Shown: positions 52,127-61,127 of the stretch, piece by piece
Position numbering within the stretch: the first letter of the stretch is position 1
Layout of the letters: each line of letters starts with the position of its first letter
Assembly (NCBI RefSeq): GCF_014649035.1
Contig: NZ_BMSG01000005.1
Coordinates: 186,001-250,000 of the forward strand
Origin: Streptomyces sindenensis
Lineage (GTDB): Bacteria; Actinomycetota; Actinomycetes; Streptomycetales; Streptomycetaceae
DNA length: 64,000 nt
Reading direction: 5' to 3'
The notes under the pieces: model-generated
The model's input: only the letters and a program-made list of their open reading frames with translations
The model's database searches: none
What the model was told of the DNA's origin: nothing
Position numbers and translations under genes: made by a program

Positions 52127-53242
52127 TCAGACGCGGAGGGACGGCCCCATGACCAGGCCCGGCTCACCGGACTGCACGGCGATCCGCAGGCCGCCCTCGT
52201 CGCCGAGGGTCGCCATGACCACCCGGCCGTACGCGTCACGCGCCAGTGCCGGGGGCCCGGCGGACCGCTCCCCGGTCGGCGCCCACCAGAGACCGCCGGC
52301 CTCGTTCTCCGTCGCGCAGGCGGCCAGCATCACGTCGCCCTCGGGGGTCCGGTGCGCCAGAACGGTGCAGTCGTAGCCGTCCAGCGCCACCCGGAGGGCG
52401 GCGATCCGCCCGTCGACCGGCCCCCCGCCGAGCGGGATCACCCACTCGCCGGGGCGATGGGCGAGGACGCCCCCGGTCGCGGGGTCCGCCCAGTAATAGG
52501 TGACGCGGTCCGCAGCCGTCTCCAGGCCGGCCAGCGTGCCGGCGCCGGGAGCGACGGGGATGTTGGGGCAGCGCACCATCTCGCCGTCCGCCTCGTCCTG
52601 TCGCCAGCGCATGGCGCGGCCCCTGGTGTCCGGGACCAGCAGTTCGATCCGGCCGGATGCCGTGGCCACGGCGGCCAGGTCGCCCCGAGCGAGCTGCCCC
52701 TTGAGCGCGTGCCAGGACCGCCACTGACCGTTGGCCGCCTCCTGGCGCATCATGACCCCGCCTCCGGCCCTGACGAGGAAGACGTGGACGAGCCCCGCCG
52801 CGCTGACCGCGATCCCGGGGTCGGTCACCGACCGGGCCCGCTCCGGGTCCTTGTGCGGGTTGCCGGTGGAGCGCCACTGGGTGAGCGGGCGGCCCGTCTG
52901 GTACTGCACGGCCTGGACGACGGCGACCGTACCGCCGGACCCCGAGACCCGCCGGCCGGCGAAGTGGACGAATCCGTCGGCCCCCTGAGCCACCGACAGG
53001 CCGGTGAGCGGAGGGGTGGCGATGAGCTCGGGTCCGTCCCAGTTAGGCCCGTCCGGCCTGCGCTGCACCCATCGGAGCAGGCCGTTCGCGGTCCGGGCGA
53101 TCGCGGTGAGGCGGTGATCCCTGCCGAGCAGGAGCCGTACGCCTTCAGTGGCCGCGGGCCGGGGCGGTGTCACGTCCTCCCCGGATGCGGCAGCCCCGGG
53201 GTGTTTGGCTCTCATGGCGCCACGACCGGACCTCGCCCCCAT
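52127..53242 (-). CDS. Predicted beta-propeller (PLL-like) protein
   Basis: 371-aa protein from ATG at 53242 (GAGGGGCGGGT upstream). Short repeated units such as RLTAIARTANGLLRWVQRRP, ADGFVHFAGRRVSGSGG, AAGLVHVFLVRAGGGVMMRQ and YGRVVMATLGDEGGLRIAVQ, each with a W-x-strand and a GG turn, are the pattern of bladed beta-propellers and PLL-type lectins. No signal peptide is visible. It lies between galE and the stealth operon on the same strand; carbohydrate binding is plausible from fold and neighbourhood, not shown. Confidence 0.65.
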   Translation of the reverse strand: MGARSGRGAMRAKHPGAAASGEDVTPPRPAATEGVRLLLGRDHRLTAIARTANGLLRWVQRRPDGPNWDGPELIATPPLTGLSVAQGADGFVHFAGRRVSGSGGTVAVVQAVQYQTGRPLTQWRSTGNPHKDPERARSVTDPGIAVSAAGLVHVFLVRAGGGVMMRQEAANGQWRSWHALKGQLARGDLAAVATASGRIELLVPDTRGRAMRWRQDEADGEMVRCPNIPVAPGAGTLAGLETAADRVTYYWADPATGGVLAHRPGEWVIPLGGGPVDGRIAALRVALDGYDCTVLAHRTPEGDVMLAACATENEAGGLWWAPTGERSAGPPALARDAYGRVVMATLGDEGGLRIAVQSGEPGLVMGPSLRV

Positions 53243-53391
53243 ACCCGCCCCTCACCACTCCCGTGTCACGGCCCCCCGACCGTCTCCACTCGACGCCCCT
53301 CCCGGCCGGCCGCAGGCAGATCCGGGAGTCGCACACGTGGACTATTCGTGAAGTCTCCGCAGAAGTTTGCCATACGTCCTTCACCTCCCTG

Positions 53392-54378
53392 TCAGCGGCG
53401 CGCCTCCGGGTGCCGCAGGCACCAGCCGTCCCATGCCGAGGCCACCATCGTGCGGAGGCCGTGCCGGGCCGACCAGCCGAGCTCATCGAGGATCAGGTCC
53501 GCCGAGGCGACGACCCGGGCCGGGTCGCCCGGCCGGCGCGGAGCCGGGACGGGAGCCGCCGCGGGCCCGTACCCCGTCACCTCGCCGATGAGGTCGATCA
53601 TCTCCCGCACCGAAACGCCCCGGCCCCGGCCGATGTTGAGGGTCAGGTCCGTCCCCGGCGCGCGGTCCACGAGCGCCCGGGCGGCGGCCAGATGGGCCGA
53701 GGCGATGTCGTCGACGTGGATGAAGTCGCGTACGCAGGTGCCGTCGTCGGTGTCGTAGTCGTCACCGAACACGACCGGCGCGGCCCCTTCGGTCAGCTTC
53801 TCGAAGACCATGGGGACGAGGTTGAACACACCGGTGTCGGCGAGCTGAGGCGTGGCGGCGCCGGCGACGTTGAAGTAGCGCAGCGAGGCGGTCGCCATGC
53901 CGTGGGCCCGGCCGGCGGCGCGCACCATCCACTCACCGGCCAGCTTGGTCTCGCCGTAGGGGTTGATCGGGGCGCAGGGGAGGTCCTCCGTCACCGACGC
54001 GACATCGGGCATGCCGTACACGGCGGCCGACGAGGAGAACAGGAAGGCGCCCACACCGCTGTCCACGGCCGCGTCCAGGAGGGACCGCAGCCCTTCCACG
54101 TTCTCGCGGTAGTAGTACAGCGGGCGCTCGACCGACTCGGCGACCTGCTTCTTCGCCGCCAGGTGGACCACGCCGCGCACGGACAGCTCCCGCATGGCGC
54201 CGCGCAGCCGGTCGCCGTCGAGAGTCGAGCCCTGGACGAACGGGACGTCCGCGGGAACCCGTGAGCGGTCTCCGGTCGAGAGGTCGTCGTAGACGGCGAC
54301 CGGCTCACCGGCCTCCCGCATCGCGCGGAGCACATGCGCCCCGATGAAACCCGCCCCACCCGTGATCAGCCATGTCAT
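53392..54378 (-). CDS. galE: UDP-glucose 4-epimerase family protein
   Basis: 328-aa extended short-chain dehydrogenase from ATG at 54378. NAD site WLITGGAGFIGAHVLRAM, catalytic Ser in FLFSSSAAVYG, YGETKLAGEW (YxxxK) and LRYFNVAGA are typical of GalE. It should interconvert UDP-glucose and UDP-galactose, or the GlcNAc/GalNAc pair, supplying galactose-type sugars for surface polysaccharide. It is 149 bp upstream of the propeller-like gene, same strand, and divergent from the LCP gene 181 bp away. Confidence 0.93.
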   Translation of the reverse strand: MTWLITGGAGFIGAHVLRAMREAGEPVAVYDDLSTGDRSRVPADVPFVQGSTLDGDRLRGAMRELSVRGVVHLAAKKQVAESVERPLYYYRENVEGLRSLLDAAVDSGVGAFLFSSSAAVYGMPDVASVTEDLPCAPINPYGETKLAGEWMVRAAGRAHGMATASLRYFNVAGAATPQLADTGVFNLVPMVFEKLTEGAAPVVFGDDYDTDDGTCVRDFIHVDDIASAHLAAARALVDRAPGTDLTLNIGRGRGVSVREMIDLIGEVTGYGPAAAPVPAPRRPGDPARVVASADLILDELGWSARHGLRTMVASAWDGWCLRHPEARR

Positions 54379-54559
54379 GTGCGAAGAGTAGTTCGATCAC
54401 GGTCATGCTCCTGCCCGCGTCAGGGGAACGCGCACTCCCATGATCTCCTGTTCTATAGTGCTCGGTCAGTCGAACATTCACGGACCGGCCACACCCCCCA
54501 CCCGAGTCCCCCGTACTCCCCCGCCCTTGCGGACCATGAGATGTGAGGACTCACGCACG

Positions 54560-55639
54560 ATGAGCAACGACGAGACGACCCCGGGGCCCCGCGCCTCCCG
54601 ACGCCCGGACAGGCCCCGTAAGCGGCGCCGCGGCCTCAAGATCACGCTCAGTGTCCTGCTCGTCCTGCTGCTCGCCACCGGTGGCACCCTCTACTGGCTC
54701 TACAGTCAGCTCGACGGGAACATCAAGGCCGTCGACATCAACAAGGCGCTCGGTGAGGACCGTCCGGAGAAGCTCCCCACCAGCGGGCAGAACCTGCTGG
54801 TCCTCGGCTCGGACTCGCGCGCCGGGGCGGAGAACGAGGAGCTGGGCGGGGGCGGCGCCGTCAGCGGCGCGCGCTCCGACACCGCGATGGTGGTGCACAT
54901 ACCCGAGGGCCGGTCGAAGGCCGTCGCCGTCTCCATCCCGCGCGACACCCTGGTGACCCGGCCCGAGTGCGTCAAGGACGACGGCTCGACGGTGGCGGGC
55001 AAGGAACGCGTCATGTTCAACTCCGTCTACGCGCAGGTCGGTCCGGCCTGTGTGGTGAAGACGGTGGAGAAGATGTCCGGCGTCCGCGTCGACCACTATC
55101 TGGAGATCAACTTCTCCGGGTTCAAGGACCTCGTCGACGCCATCGGCGGAGTCACCGTCGACGTCCCGCAGGACATCGACGACAAGTCCTCGGGGCTGCA
55201 TCTCACCGCGGGCCCGCAGAAGCTGAACGGCACCGAGTCCCTGGCGTACGTCCGGACCCGGCACGGCATCGGCGACGGCAGCGACCTGGGCCGTATCGGG
55301 CTCCAGCAGCAGTTCCTGATGGCCCTGCTGAGCGAGGTCAAGTCGCAGGACCTGCTGGGCAGTCCGGCGAACTCGTACAAGATCGCCAAGTCCGCCACCG
55401 AGTCGCTCACCACGGACTCCTCGCTCGCCTCGCTCACCTCGCTGGCGGAGTTCGCCCGCTCCATGAACGGCGTCGACCCGGCCTCCATGGAGACGATCAT
55501 GCTGCCGGTGGCGTACGACAAGATCGACCCGAACCGGGTGATCGCCGCCGAGCCGCAGGCCGGTCAGTTGTGGAAGGCGATCCGCGAGGACACCACGATC
55601 CCCGAGGACGCGAAGAAGTCCCCCGCCACCGGGGGCTGA
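54560..55639 (+). CDS. LytR-CpsA-Psr (LCP) family wall-polymer ligase
   Basis: 359-aa membrane protein from ATG at 54560 with GAGGAC about 10 bases upstream. A basic cytoplasmic tail precedes one membrane helix (about 27-47, ITLSVLLVLLLATGGTLYWL). The extracellular LCP domain shows NLLVLGSDSR, SDTAMVVHIPEG, VSIPRDTLV and SLAYVRTRHGIGDGSDLGRI with the conserved Arg/Asp residues that bind the pyrophosphate lipid. LCP enzymes attach glycopolymers to peptidoglycan through a phosphodiester. It is divergent from galE and next to the stealth operon, so attaching that polymer to the wall is a fair inference. Confidence 0.93.
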   Translation: MSNDETTPGPRASRRPDRPRKRRRGLKITLSVLLVLLLATGGTLYWLYSQLDGNIKAVDINKALGEDRPEKLPTSGQNLLVLGSDSRAGAENEELGGGGAVSGARSDTAMVVHIPEGRSKAVAVSIPRDTLVTRPECVKDDGSTVAGKERVMFNSVYAQVGPACVVKTVEKMSGVRVDHYLEINFSGFKDLVDAIGGVTVDVPQDIDDKSSGLHLTAGPQKLNGTESLAYVRTRHGIGDGSDLGRIGLQQQFLMALLSEVKSQDLLGSPANSYKIAKSATESLTTDSSLASLTSLAEFARSMNGVDPASMETIMLPVAYDKIDPNRVIAAEPQAGQLWKAIREDTTIPEDAKKSPATGG

Positions 55640-55678
55640 CCGCCCGGCGTACCGCTCTCCCCGTGACACCCTGCCGGG

Positions 55679-56080
55679 ATGAGCGAGGACGAAACGGTGC
55701 TGGTGATCGTGGACGGCGCCAATGTGGTCGGGTCCGTGCCCGACGGCTGGTGGCGCGACCGGCACGGGGCGGCGGTCGGGCTGCGCGACCGGCTGGTCCC
55801 GTACGCCGCTGCCGGGCTGCCGGGGCTTCCCGGCCCGGCCGAGATCGTGCTCGTGGTCGAGGGGGCCGCCCGGGGCGTCGGCTCCGTGGCCGGGGTCCGG
55901 GTCTCACCGGCCCCCGGCAGCGGTGACGATCTGATCGCCGAACTGGCGGCCGCCGCCGGCCCGGACCGGGAGTGCGTCGTCGTCACCGCCGACCGGGGGC
56001 TGCGGCAGCGGGTCGAGGCGTACGGGGCCCGGTGCGTGGGCCCCCGTACGGTACGGCCTTCCTCGGACCGGGAGCGCTGA
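55679..56080 (+). CDS. NYN/PIN-like nuclease-fold protein
   Basis: 133-aa protein with VLVIVDGANVVGSVPDGWWR at the N-terminus, VLVVEGAARG in the middle and VVVTADRGLRQRVEAYGARC near the end. The first and last are the Asp-containing metal-site strands of the NYN/PIN fold (DGANV and TADRGL). Such proteins are usually RNases; homologues are sometimes mislabelled as NTP pyrophosphohydrolases. It follows the LCP gene on the same strand after 39 bp. Confidence 0.82.
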   Translation: MSEDETVLVIVDGANVVGSVPDGWWRDRHGAAVGLRDRLVPYAAAGLPGLPGPAEIVLVVEGAARGVGSVAGVRVSPAPGSGDDLIAELAAAAGPDRECVVVTADRGLRQRVEAYGARCVGPRTVRPSSDRER

Positions 56081-56191
56081 AGGGCGCCCCGGCAGAGATC
56101 GCGGCGATAGCCTCCGCCGGGCACCGGGGCCGCAGGAAGGACGACACCGGCAGGGCGGGCCGCGGCCGGTGCGGAGCCGGGCGGTCGCCGC

Positions 56192-56231
56192 CCGCTGCGA
56201 CGGGCGTCCGGCCGCTGCGACGGGCGCCCGG
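56192..56231. repeat. 20-bp tandem repeat, two copies
   Basis: CCGCTGCGACGGGCGTCCGG at 56192-56211 is followed by a copy at 56212-56231 with one change and by a partial third copy. It lies in the 194-bp gap between the NYN gene and the antiporter gene, which holds no gene otherwise. Confidence 0.6.
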
Positions 56232-56274
56232 CCGCTGTCCCGCCGCGGCCCCCCTCGCCGGCGCCCTCATCCGG

Positions 56275-57519
56275 TCAGTCGGTACCGCGGGAAGTCGCCT
56301 TCCGCGGTGTCGCCTTGTCGTCCCTCCGCGGTGTCGCCTTGTCGTCGTCGGGGATACCGACGAGCTCCTCGACGTCGAAGATGCGGGCGATCGGGACGTC
56401 CGTGCTGCTGTGGGCGATGATGGAGAACGCGATGGTGACGGCGATCAACGTGAACGCCTCCTCCCCCGAGGGGATGCCGGCCTGAAGCACCAGCAATCCG
56501 TAGACCACGGACGCGAAGCCCTTGGGGCCGAACCAGGCCGCCGTGAGTTTCTCTCTGCGGTCGAAGTCGGTTCCGGCCAGGGACAGCAGCAGCGAGGCCG
56601 GGCGGATGAGGACGATGGACAGCACTGCCACCGCGTAACCGCCGATGGACAGGTCGCCGAAGAGGTGCGGGGTCAGCAGCGCTCCGAAGACCAGGAGCGC
56701 GGCGAACTTCGCCAGTTCGGCCAGGGCTTCGCCGAGCGGCTCGAAGGCGGCCTTGGCCTCGGGCGCGAGCGCGACGGTCACCACGCCCGCGGAGAACGCC
56801 GCCAGGTAGGGGTTGGCATGGGTGAGGTGACAGGCCGCGTACAGGGTGACCCCGACGGCGAGCGGCAGCAGGGGCTGGAGCCGTGGTTCGGCACCCAGCA
56901 GCCGGAAGCGGACCAGGCGGTGCACCAGGAACGGGAGCGACACGCCGAATAGCAGCCCGAGGAGGAGCTCACCGGCGATCGGGACCAGTCCGACGTCCTC
57001 CGCGTGGCCCGCGGGTGCGGCGGCCGCGATGAGGATGAGGACGAACGGCAGGGCGATGCCGTCGTTGATACCGCTCTCGATGTTGAGCAGTTGCCGCAGG
57101 CGTGCGGGGACCTCCTTGCGGCCCACGATGGCGGAGGCGAAGACCGGGTCGGTCGGCGCGAGGACCGCGCCGACCAGGAACGAGGTGGTCCAGTCGAGGC
57201 CCACGAGGAAGTGCGTCAGCAGCGCGACCCCGAGGAAGGCGAGCGGCATCCCGAGGCCGAGGGCGCGTGCGGGGTTGCGCCAGGAGCGCCGCAGGGCCGG
57301 GACGGAGACGTGCATGCCGTCGGTGAACAGCACTGCGAACAGAGCCAGGTCGGCGGTGACCCCGACGATGTCACTGTCCGGGGTGATGTGGATCAGGCCG
57401 AGGAAACCCTCGCTGACGACAGCACCTCCCAGCAGGAACAGCAGGGAGGTGGACAGCACCGACCGGGCGGCCAGTCCGGACAGCAGCACGGCCACCAGCA
57501 GTGCCACGCCGAAAACCAT
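56275..57519 (-). CDS. Na+/H+ antiporter of the CPA1 family
   Basis: 414-aa integral membrane protein from ATG at 57519; in-frame GTG or TTG codons slightly upstream are possible. About 12 hydrophobic helices are seen. The ion-binding region is the pair ALFAVLFTDGMHVSVPALRR and VGAVLAPTDPVFASAIVGRK, with the TDP motif, followed by LNIESGINDGIALPFVLILI (the ESGxND motif of CPA1 exchangers). The hydrophilic C-terminus contains a repeated DDKATPR element. It exports sodium in exchange for protons. The gene is convergent with the NYN gene. Confidence 0.92.
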   Translation of the reverse strand: MVFGVALLVAVLLSGLAARSVLSTSLLFLLGGAVVSEGFLGLIHITPDSDIVGVTADLALFAVLFTDGMHVSVPALRRSWRNPARALGLGMPLAFLGVALLTHFLVGLDWTTSFLVGAVLAPTDPVFASAIVGRKEVPARLRQLLNIESGINDGIALPFVLILIAAAAPAGHAEDVGLVPIAGELLLGLLFGVSLPFLVHRLVRFRLLGAEPRLQPLLPLAVGVTLYAACHLTHANPYLAAFSAGVVTVALAPEAKAAFEPLGEALAELAKFAALLVFGALLTPHLFGDLSIGGYAVAVLSIVLIRPASLLLSLAGTDFDRREKLTAAWFGPKGFASVVYGLLVLQAGIPSGEEAFTLIAVTIAFSIIAHSSTDVPIARIFDVEELVGIPDDDKATPRRDDKATPRKATSRGTD

Positions 57520-57724
57520 GACGAGTACCAACGCGACGCGCTCCCCGCTGTCGATCGGCCGGCACCGGAGACCGGTACCGGTTGGGCGGGCACCCCTGCG
57601 GGGCCCGTAAGTACATAACCCCAGTGCCTCTGCCCGCCCGGGCTCCTCCCACCCGTGCCAGCCGCTGCGGATCCGCTCGTCCTCGACCCGCCCGCCTCGG
57701 CGGCAGCACCGGACGAGACCGCTG

Positions 57725-58012
57725 TCAGACCCGGGGTACGCCTGGTCGACACCCGCGTACCCGGCTCCGGCAGAGTGCCGCTCCTCGCCAGGTGAGCAGG
57801 AGCGGGGCCGCCAGGGTGACGCACCCGGCGGCCGCCGGCGAGCCTTTGTGCACGCCACGCAGGACCGAGGCAGCGAGAGCGTCGCCCCCGTTCCGCGTCG
57901 CGTACAGCACGTCGTCCGCGATCACGGCTTCCACCAGGCCGGCCCCCGCGGCTGTCAGAGCCAGCACGGCGCCTGCCCGCAGGAGCAGACCGACCGGGCC
58001 CCGCCCTCTCAT
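57725..58012 (-). CDS. Possible small membrane protein
   Basis: 95-aa frame from ATG at 58012 with two hydrophobic stretches (PVGLLLRAGAVLALTAAGAG and GCVTLAAPLLLTW) separated by a loop with DDVLYATRNGGDALA. Basic residues flank the first helix in the positive-inside sense. There is no good ribosome-binding site and I do not recognise the family, so this may or may not be a gene. Confidence 0.4.
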   Translation of the reverse strand: MRGRGPVGLLLRAGAVLALTAAGAGLVEAVIADDVLYATRNGGDALAASVLRGVHKGSPAAAGCVTLAAPLLLTWRGAALCRSRVRGCRPGVPRV

Positions 58013-58256
58013 TGGTCTGTGCACACGGCCTCCCTGATTCGCACGAGACCGCACATCCTGTCAGGCCGCCCACGGGCGTCTTCGGGCTGCTCACTCCCGC
58101 GCCCGTCATGGCCGCAGGAGTCTCTTTGATGGCGGAATGCCGGACAGAGCGTCCGTTTGTGCCCTCCCGGGCTGTGGTACCCGTCAGTCCCAGACGCCCG
58201 TCGTCCGGCCGGTACCGGCTGCGGCACGGGGACGGCACCGAGGAAAGGTGAGGCCG

Positions 58257-58667
58257 ATGACCACAACGGTACGAAGCATGCTCAACTCCTACCCCGCGGA
58301 CCTGGGAGGGCTCGACCGGGACGCCCTGGCCGCCTGCATCGAAGCGTGCGTGGACTGCTCCCAGACGTGCACGGCGTGCGCGGACGCCTGTCTGGCCGAG
58401 GACATGGTCGCCGACCTGACCCAGTGCATCCGCACGGACCTGGACTGCGCCGACGTCTGCGCCGCCACGGCTGCGGTCCTTTCACGCCGTACCGGCTATG
58501 ACGCCACCGTCACCCGGGCGGTACTCCAGGCGTGCGCCGCGATCTGCAAGGCGTGTGCCGACGCGTGCGACAGCCACGCGGAGACGCATGAGCACTGCCG
58601 GCTCTGCGCGGAAGCGTGCCGCCGATGTGAGCAGGCGTGCGACAACCTTCTGGCGAAGCTCGGCTGA
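58257..58667 (+). CDS. Four-helix-bundle copper-binding protein (Csp/DUF326-like)
   Basis: 136-aa protein with 18 cysteines placed at helix spacing: ACIEACVDCSQTCTACADAC, TQCIRTDLDCADVCAA, QACAAICKACADACDSHAET and HCRLCAEACRRCEQACDNLL. This is the pattern of cytosolic copper storage proteins, where Cys residues line the core of a four-helix bundle and bind many Cu(I) ions. No signal peptide, so it is a Csp3-type cytosolic form. GTGAGG lies upstream of the ATG. Confidence 0.92.
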   Translation: MTTTVRSMLNSYPADLGGLDRDALAACIEACVDCSQTCTACADACLAEDMVADLTQCIRTDLDCADVCAATAAVLSRRTGYDATVTRAVLQACAAICKACADACDSHAETHEHCRLCAEACRRCEQACDNLLAKLG

Positions 58668-59024
58668 TGCCGTCGGCGCACATACCGGAGAGTGCCGGTC
58701 AAGGGAACCGTGACCGGCGGCCGGCACGAGCGGCGCCGTCCGCCCCGCCCCGCGTTTCTCACGGGGCGGCGGGGCGAGGAGCGTGACCTCGGCTTCTGGC
58801 CTCCTGATCTCGGCGGCGGGTGCGGGACACGACCACGGCCTCACGCCCGTCCGGGCGTGAGGCCGCGTTGGGCGAGCGGCGTCCCACGTCGCGGACCTCT
58901 GGGCAGAGGTCCGGCCCGAGGGAGCGTGACTGACCGGCCCTGCCGCCGACCGGTGGATCCGCCGGGAGTGGTACCCGGTCGCCGGGAGGACGTGGCGCGG
59001 TGCTGATCGGGCAGGCGTATCTCC
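58668..59024. other. Intergenic region with two hairpins
   Basis: 357 bp without a supported gene. A terminator-like stem at 58741-58776 (CGCCCCGCCCCG against CGGGGCGGCGGGGCG with a small bulge) follows the Csp gene. A second, 13-bp perfect stem with a GTCC loop lies at 58837-58866. A third small stem (GGACCTCTG / CAGAGGTCC) is found near 58900. The last 100 bp should contain the start region of the truncated antiporter frame. Confidence 0.55.
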
Positions 59025-59480
59025 GTGCTGGACATTCTGCTGACGGTCGTCGGTCTCCTGGCTCTCGTGGTCGCTGCCGTCTCCCGGTGGGTCCAGCGCG
59101 CGCCGGTGAGCGCCCCGCTGCTGGCCCTGGTCACCGGGGTGGTCGTCGGCCCCCGGATGCAGGACTTCGTCGACCTGCCCACCGTGGTGGAGGGGCACGG
59201 GGAACTGCACGAGTTCTCCCGCCTGCTTCTGGCGATCTCGGTGATGGCGGTGGCCCTGCGCCACGGGTCGACGGGACGAGCGCACGTCGGTGAGAGCCGC
59301 CCGGGCGACTTCCGCGTCCCACGGAATGGATCGCTTCCTCGCGTCCGCGGGGCAGAGGAAAGCGGCCGGGCTGTCGGTGCTTTCGCGCCATCGCCGTGCA
59401 TCCTGAGAGCCCGGAAAGGAGCCGATCACATAAACAGGTGTGGTCCCATCCTGAGCCCGGGGAATCTTTGCATGATCTAA
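59025..59480 (+). pseudogene. N-terminal remnant of a cation/proton antiporter
   Basis: The frame from GTG at 59025 begins LDILLTVVGLLALVVAAVSR and continues LLALVTGVVVGPRMQDFVDL and RLLLAISVMAVALRHGS, the first two helices and start of the third of a CPA-type Na+/H+ antiporter. After about 83 codons the similarity stops and the frame runs on through unrelated polar sequence to a stop at 59480. A complete exchanger needs about 400 residues, so this is a truncated remnant. Confidence 0.6.
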
Positions 59481-59535
59481 GGTTTAGAGGTTCCCGGCCG
59501 AGTCGGGCCGAAGCCGTCACACCGCTGGGAGCATC

Positions 59536-60597
59536 ATGAGCACTGCAGAGCGCCGAGGCGATCCGGCAGTGCTTTCCTGGCTCCCCATCGTGGTGATGGC
59601 GGTGGTTGCCGCCATGGACCTCACAGCCGGCCCGCAGGCGGGGTTCCTGCCCCTCGTCTCGCTCGGTCCTGCCTTCGCCGGGTTGATCGGCACGTGGCGG
59701 CGCACCGTGCTCATCGGCTGCGCGGCGCTGCTGCTCTGCGCCGGCCTGGGGGTGTACGACGGACTTTTCGACACCCGGCGTGGGTATACGGCCATGGCTT
59801 CCGTAGCCGGAGTGACGCTGGCCGGGGCTCTGGCCGCGAGCACGCGTATGCGGCGTGAAGCGGAGCTGGCCAGCGTGCGCTCCATCGCCGAGGTGGCCCA
59901 GCGCGTGTTGCAGCGTCCCGTGCCGCGCCGGGTCGGGCGTCTCCAGGTGGCGGCTTCCTACACATCGGCGGTTGCCGAGTCACGTATCGGCGGTGACTTG
60001 TACGAGGTGGTGGTGTCGCCGTACGGAGTTCGCGTCATCGTCGGGGACGTCCAGGGCAAGGGGCTCGCCGCCGTGGAGACAGCGGCCCTGGTGCTGGGCG
60101 TCTTCCGGGAAGCCGCGCACGACGAGCCCGGCCTGACCGCCATCGCCGCTCGGCTGGAGCGCACGGTCGCCCGTGACGCCGGTGGAGAGAAGTTCGTGAC
60201 GGCGGTCCTCGCCGAGATGCACACCGACGAGGAATACGTTGCGTTTCTGAACTGCGGCCACCCGGCCCCGATGATCATCCGCGCCGACCACTCGGTCGAT
60301 TTCCCGCTGCCGCCCGCCTACGCACTGCCCCTCGGGATGGGAACACTCGGAGGCGACCCGCCCCGCCCCTACCGCGCCGACTTCAGCCCGGGAGAGCAAC
60401 TTCTCCTCTGCACCGACGGAGTGACCGAAGCACGGGACGCGGAAGGCGCCTTCTACCCCCTGGAGGAGCGCGCCGGACTTCTCGACGTCCCCGACGCCGA
60501 CGCGGCGCTGGAAGCACTGCGCACGGATATCGTCCGGTACGCCAGAGGGCCGCAGGACGATGCGGCCATGCTTCTGCTGCGCTACCGGCCTGGGTGA
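59536..60597 (+). CDS. Membrane-anchored SpoIIE-type PP2C phosphatase
   Basis: 353-aa protein with three to four N-terminal hydrophobic helices (SWLPIVVMAVVAAMDLTAG; VLIGCAALLLCAGLGVYDGL; MASVAGVTLAGALAA), then a cytosolic PP2C/SpoIIE domain: ESRIGGDLYEVVVSPYGVRV (metal-binding GGD), VGDVQGKGLAAVETAALVLG, FLNCGHPAP, LLLCTDGVTEARDAEGAFYP and PQDDAAMLLLRY. Such phosphatases dephosphorylate anti-anti-sigma factors and activate stress sigma factors. No partner is adjacent. The start has a GGGAGCATC region upstream. Confidence 0.93.
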   Translation: MSTAERRGDPAVLSWLPIVVMAVVAAMDLTAGPQAGFLPLVSLGPAFAGLIGTWRRTVLIGCAALLLCAGLGVYDGLFDTRRGYTAMASVAGVTLAGALAASTRMRREAELASVRSIAEVAQRVLQRPVPRRVGRLQVAASYTSAVAESRIGGDLYEVVVSPYGVRVIVGDVQGKGLAAVETAALVLGVFREAAHDEPGLTAIAARLERTVARDAGGEKFVTAVLAEMHTDEEYVAFLNCGHPAPMIIRADHSVDFPLPPAYALPLGMGTLGGDPPRPYRADFSPGEQLLLCTDGVTEARDAEGAFYPLEERAGLLDVPDADAALEALRTDIVRYARGPQDDAAMLLLRYRPG

Positions 60598-60763
60598 ACG
60601 TGGTGGCGGGAGAACTGGGACGGGCGGGGCCAGGAGCACGGCAGGCAGGTGACGGCGCCGCCGTACGCGAGGCCGGGTTGATGTGCCGGGGTGTTGGTCG
60701 CAGGGATGGCCGCGGCGATGGCCGGACGGGCGGTCGAGGACCTACCGGTCGGGGACCTCGGAC

Positions 60764-60958
60764 TCAGCCGGGGTGGTTCTCGGGGTGCGTCGGCTCCTGC
60801 AACGTCCAGGACCGGCCCGAACAGCCCGAGGGCAGGGGCGGGAAGCGATGCCCCTTCACATCCGTGCTCCAGTGGTGTTCACCGCCGCAGTCGCACGCGT
60901 AGATCCCGCTGGCGGGAACGATCTCGCCAGGGTGCCAGGAGGCCGTCTCGTCGCTCAT
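60764..60958 (-). CDS. Small CxC-containing protein (YjzC-like)
   Basis: 64-aa protein starting MSDETASWHPGEIVPASGIY, then ACDCGGEHHWSTDVKGHRFP and PSGCSGRSWTLQEPTH. The pattern PGEIVPASGIY-x-CDCG resembles small bacterial proteins of the YjzC kind, thought to hold a metal through Cys and His. ATG at 60958 has AGGGA just upstream. Function unknown; placed between stress genes. Confidence 0.7.
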   Translation of the reverse strand: MSDETASWHPGEIVPASGIYACDCGGEHHWSTDVKGHRFPPLPSGCSGRSWTLQEPTHPENHPG

Positions 60959-61127
60959 GGTCCCTGCCTAACGCGCAGCCTCGCATCGCGCAAGCCGAGC
61001 ACCTGCCGGCCGGGCCCTCCCGCCCTCCTCCTCACCGGCGCGGACGGGTCACGGTTCCTGTACCCGCCGACGCCATGAGCTCCGGGAAGCCCCGGCGCGT
61101 GGGTACGGGGTGAGGTCCGGCGATGTC

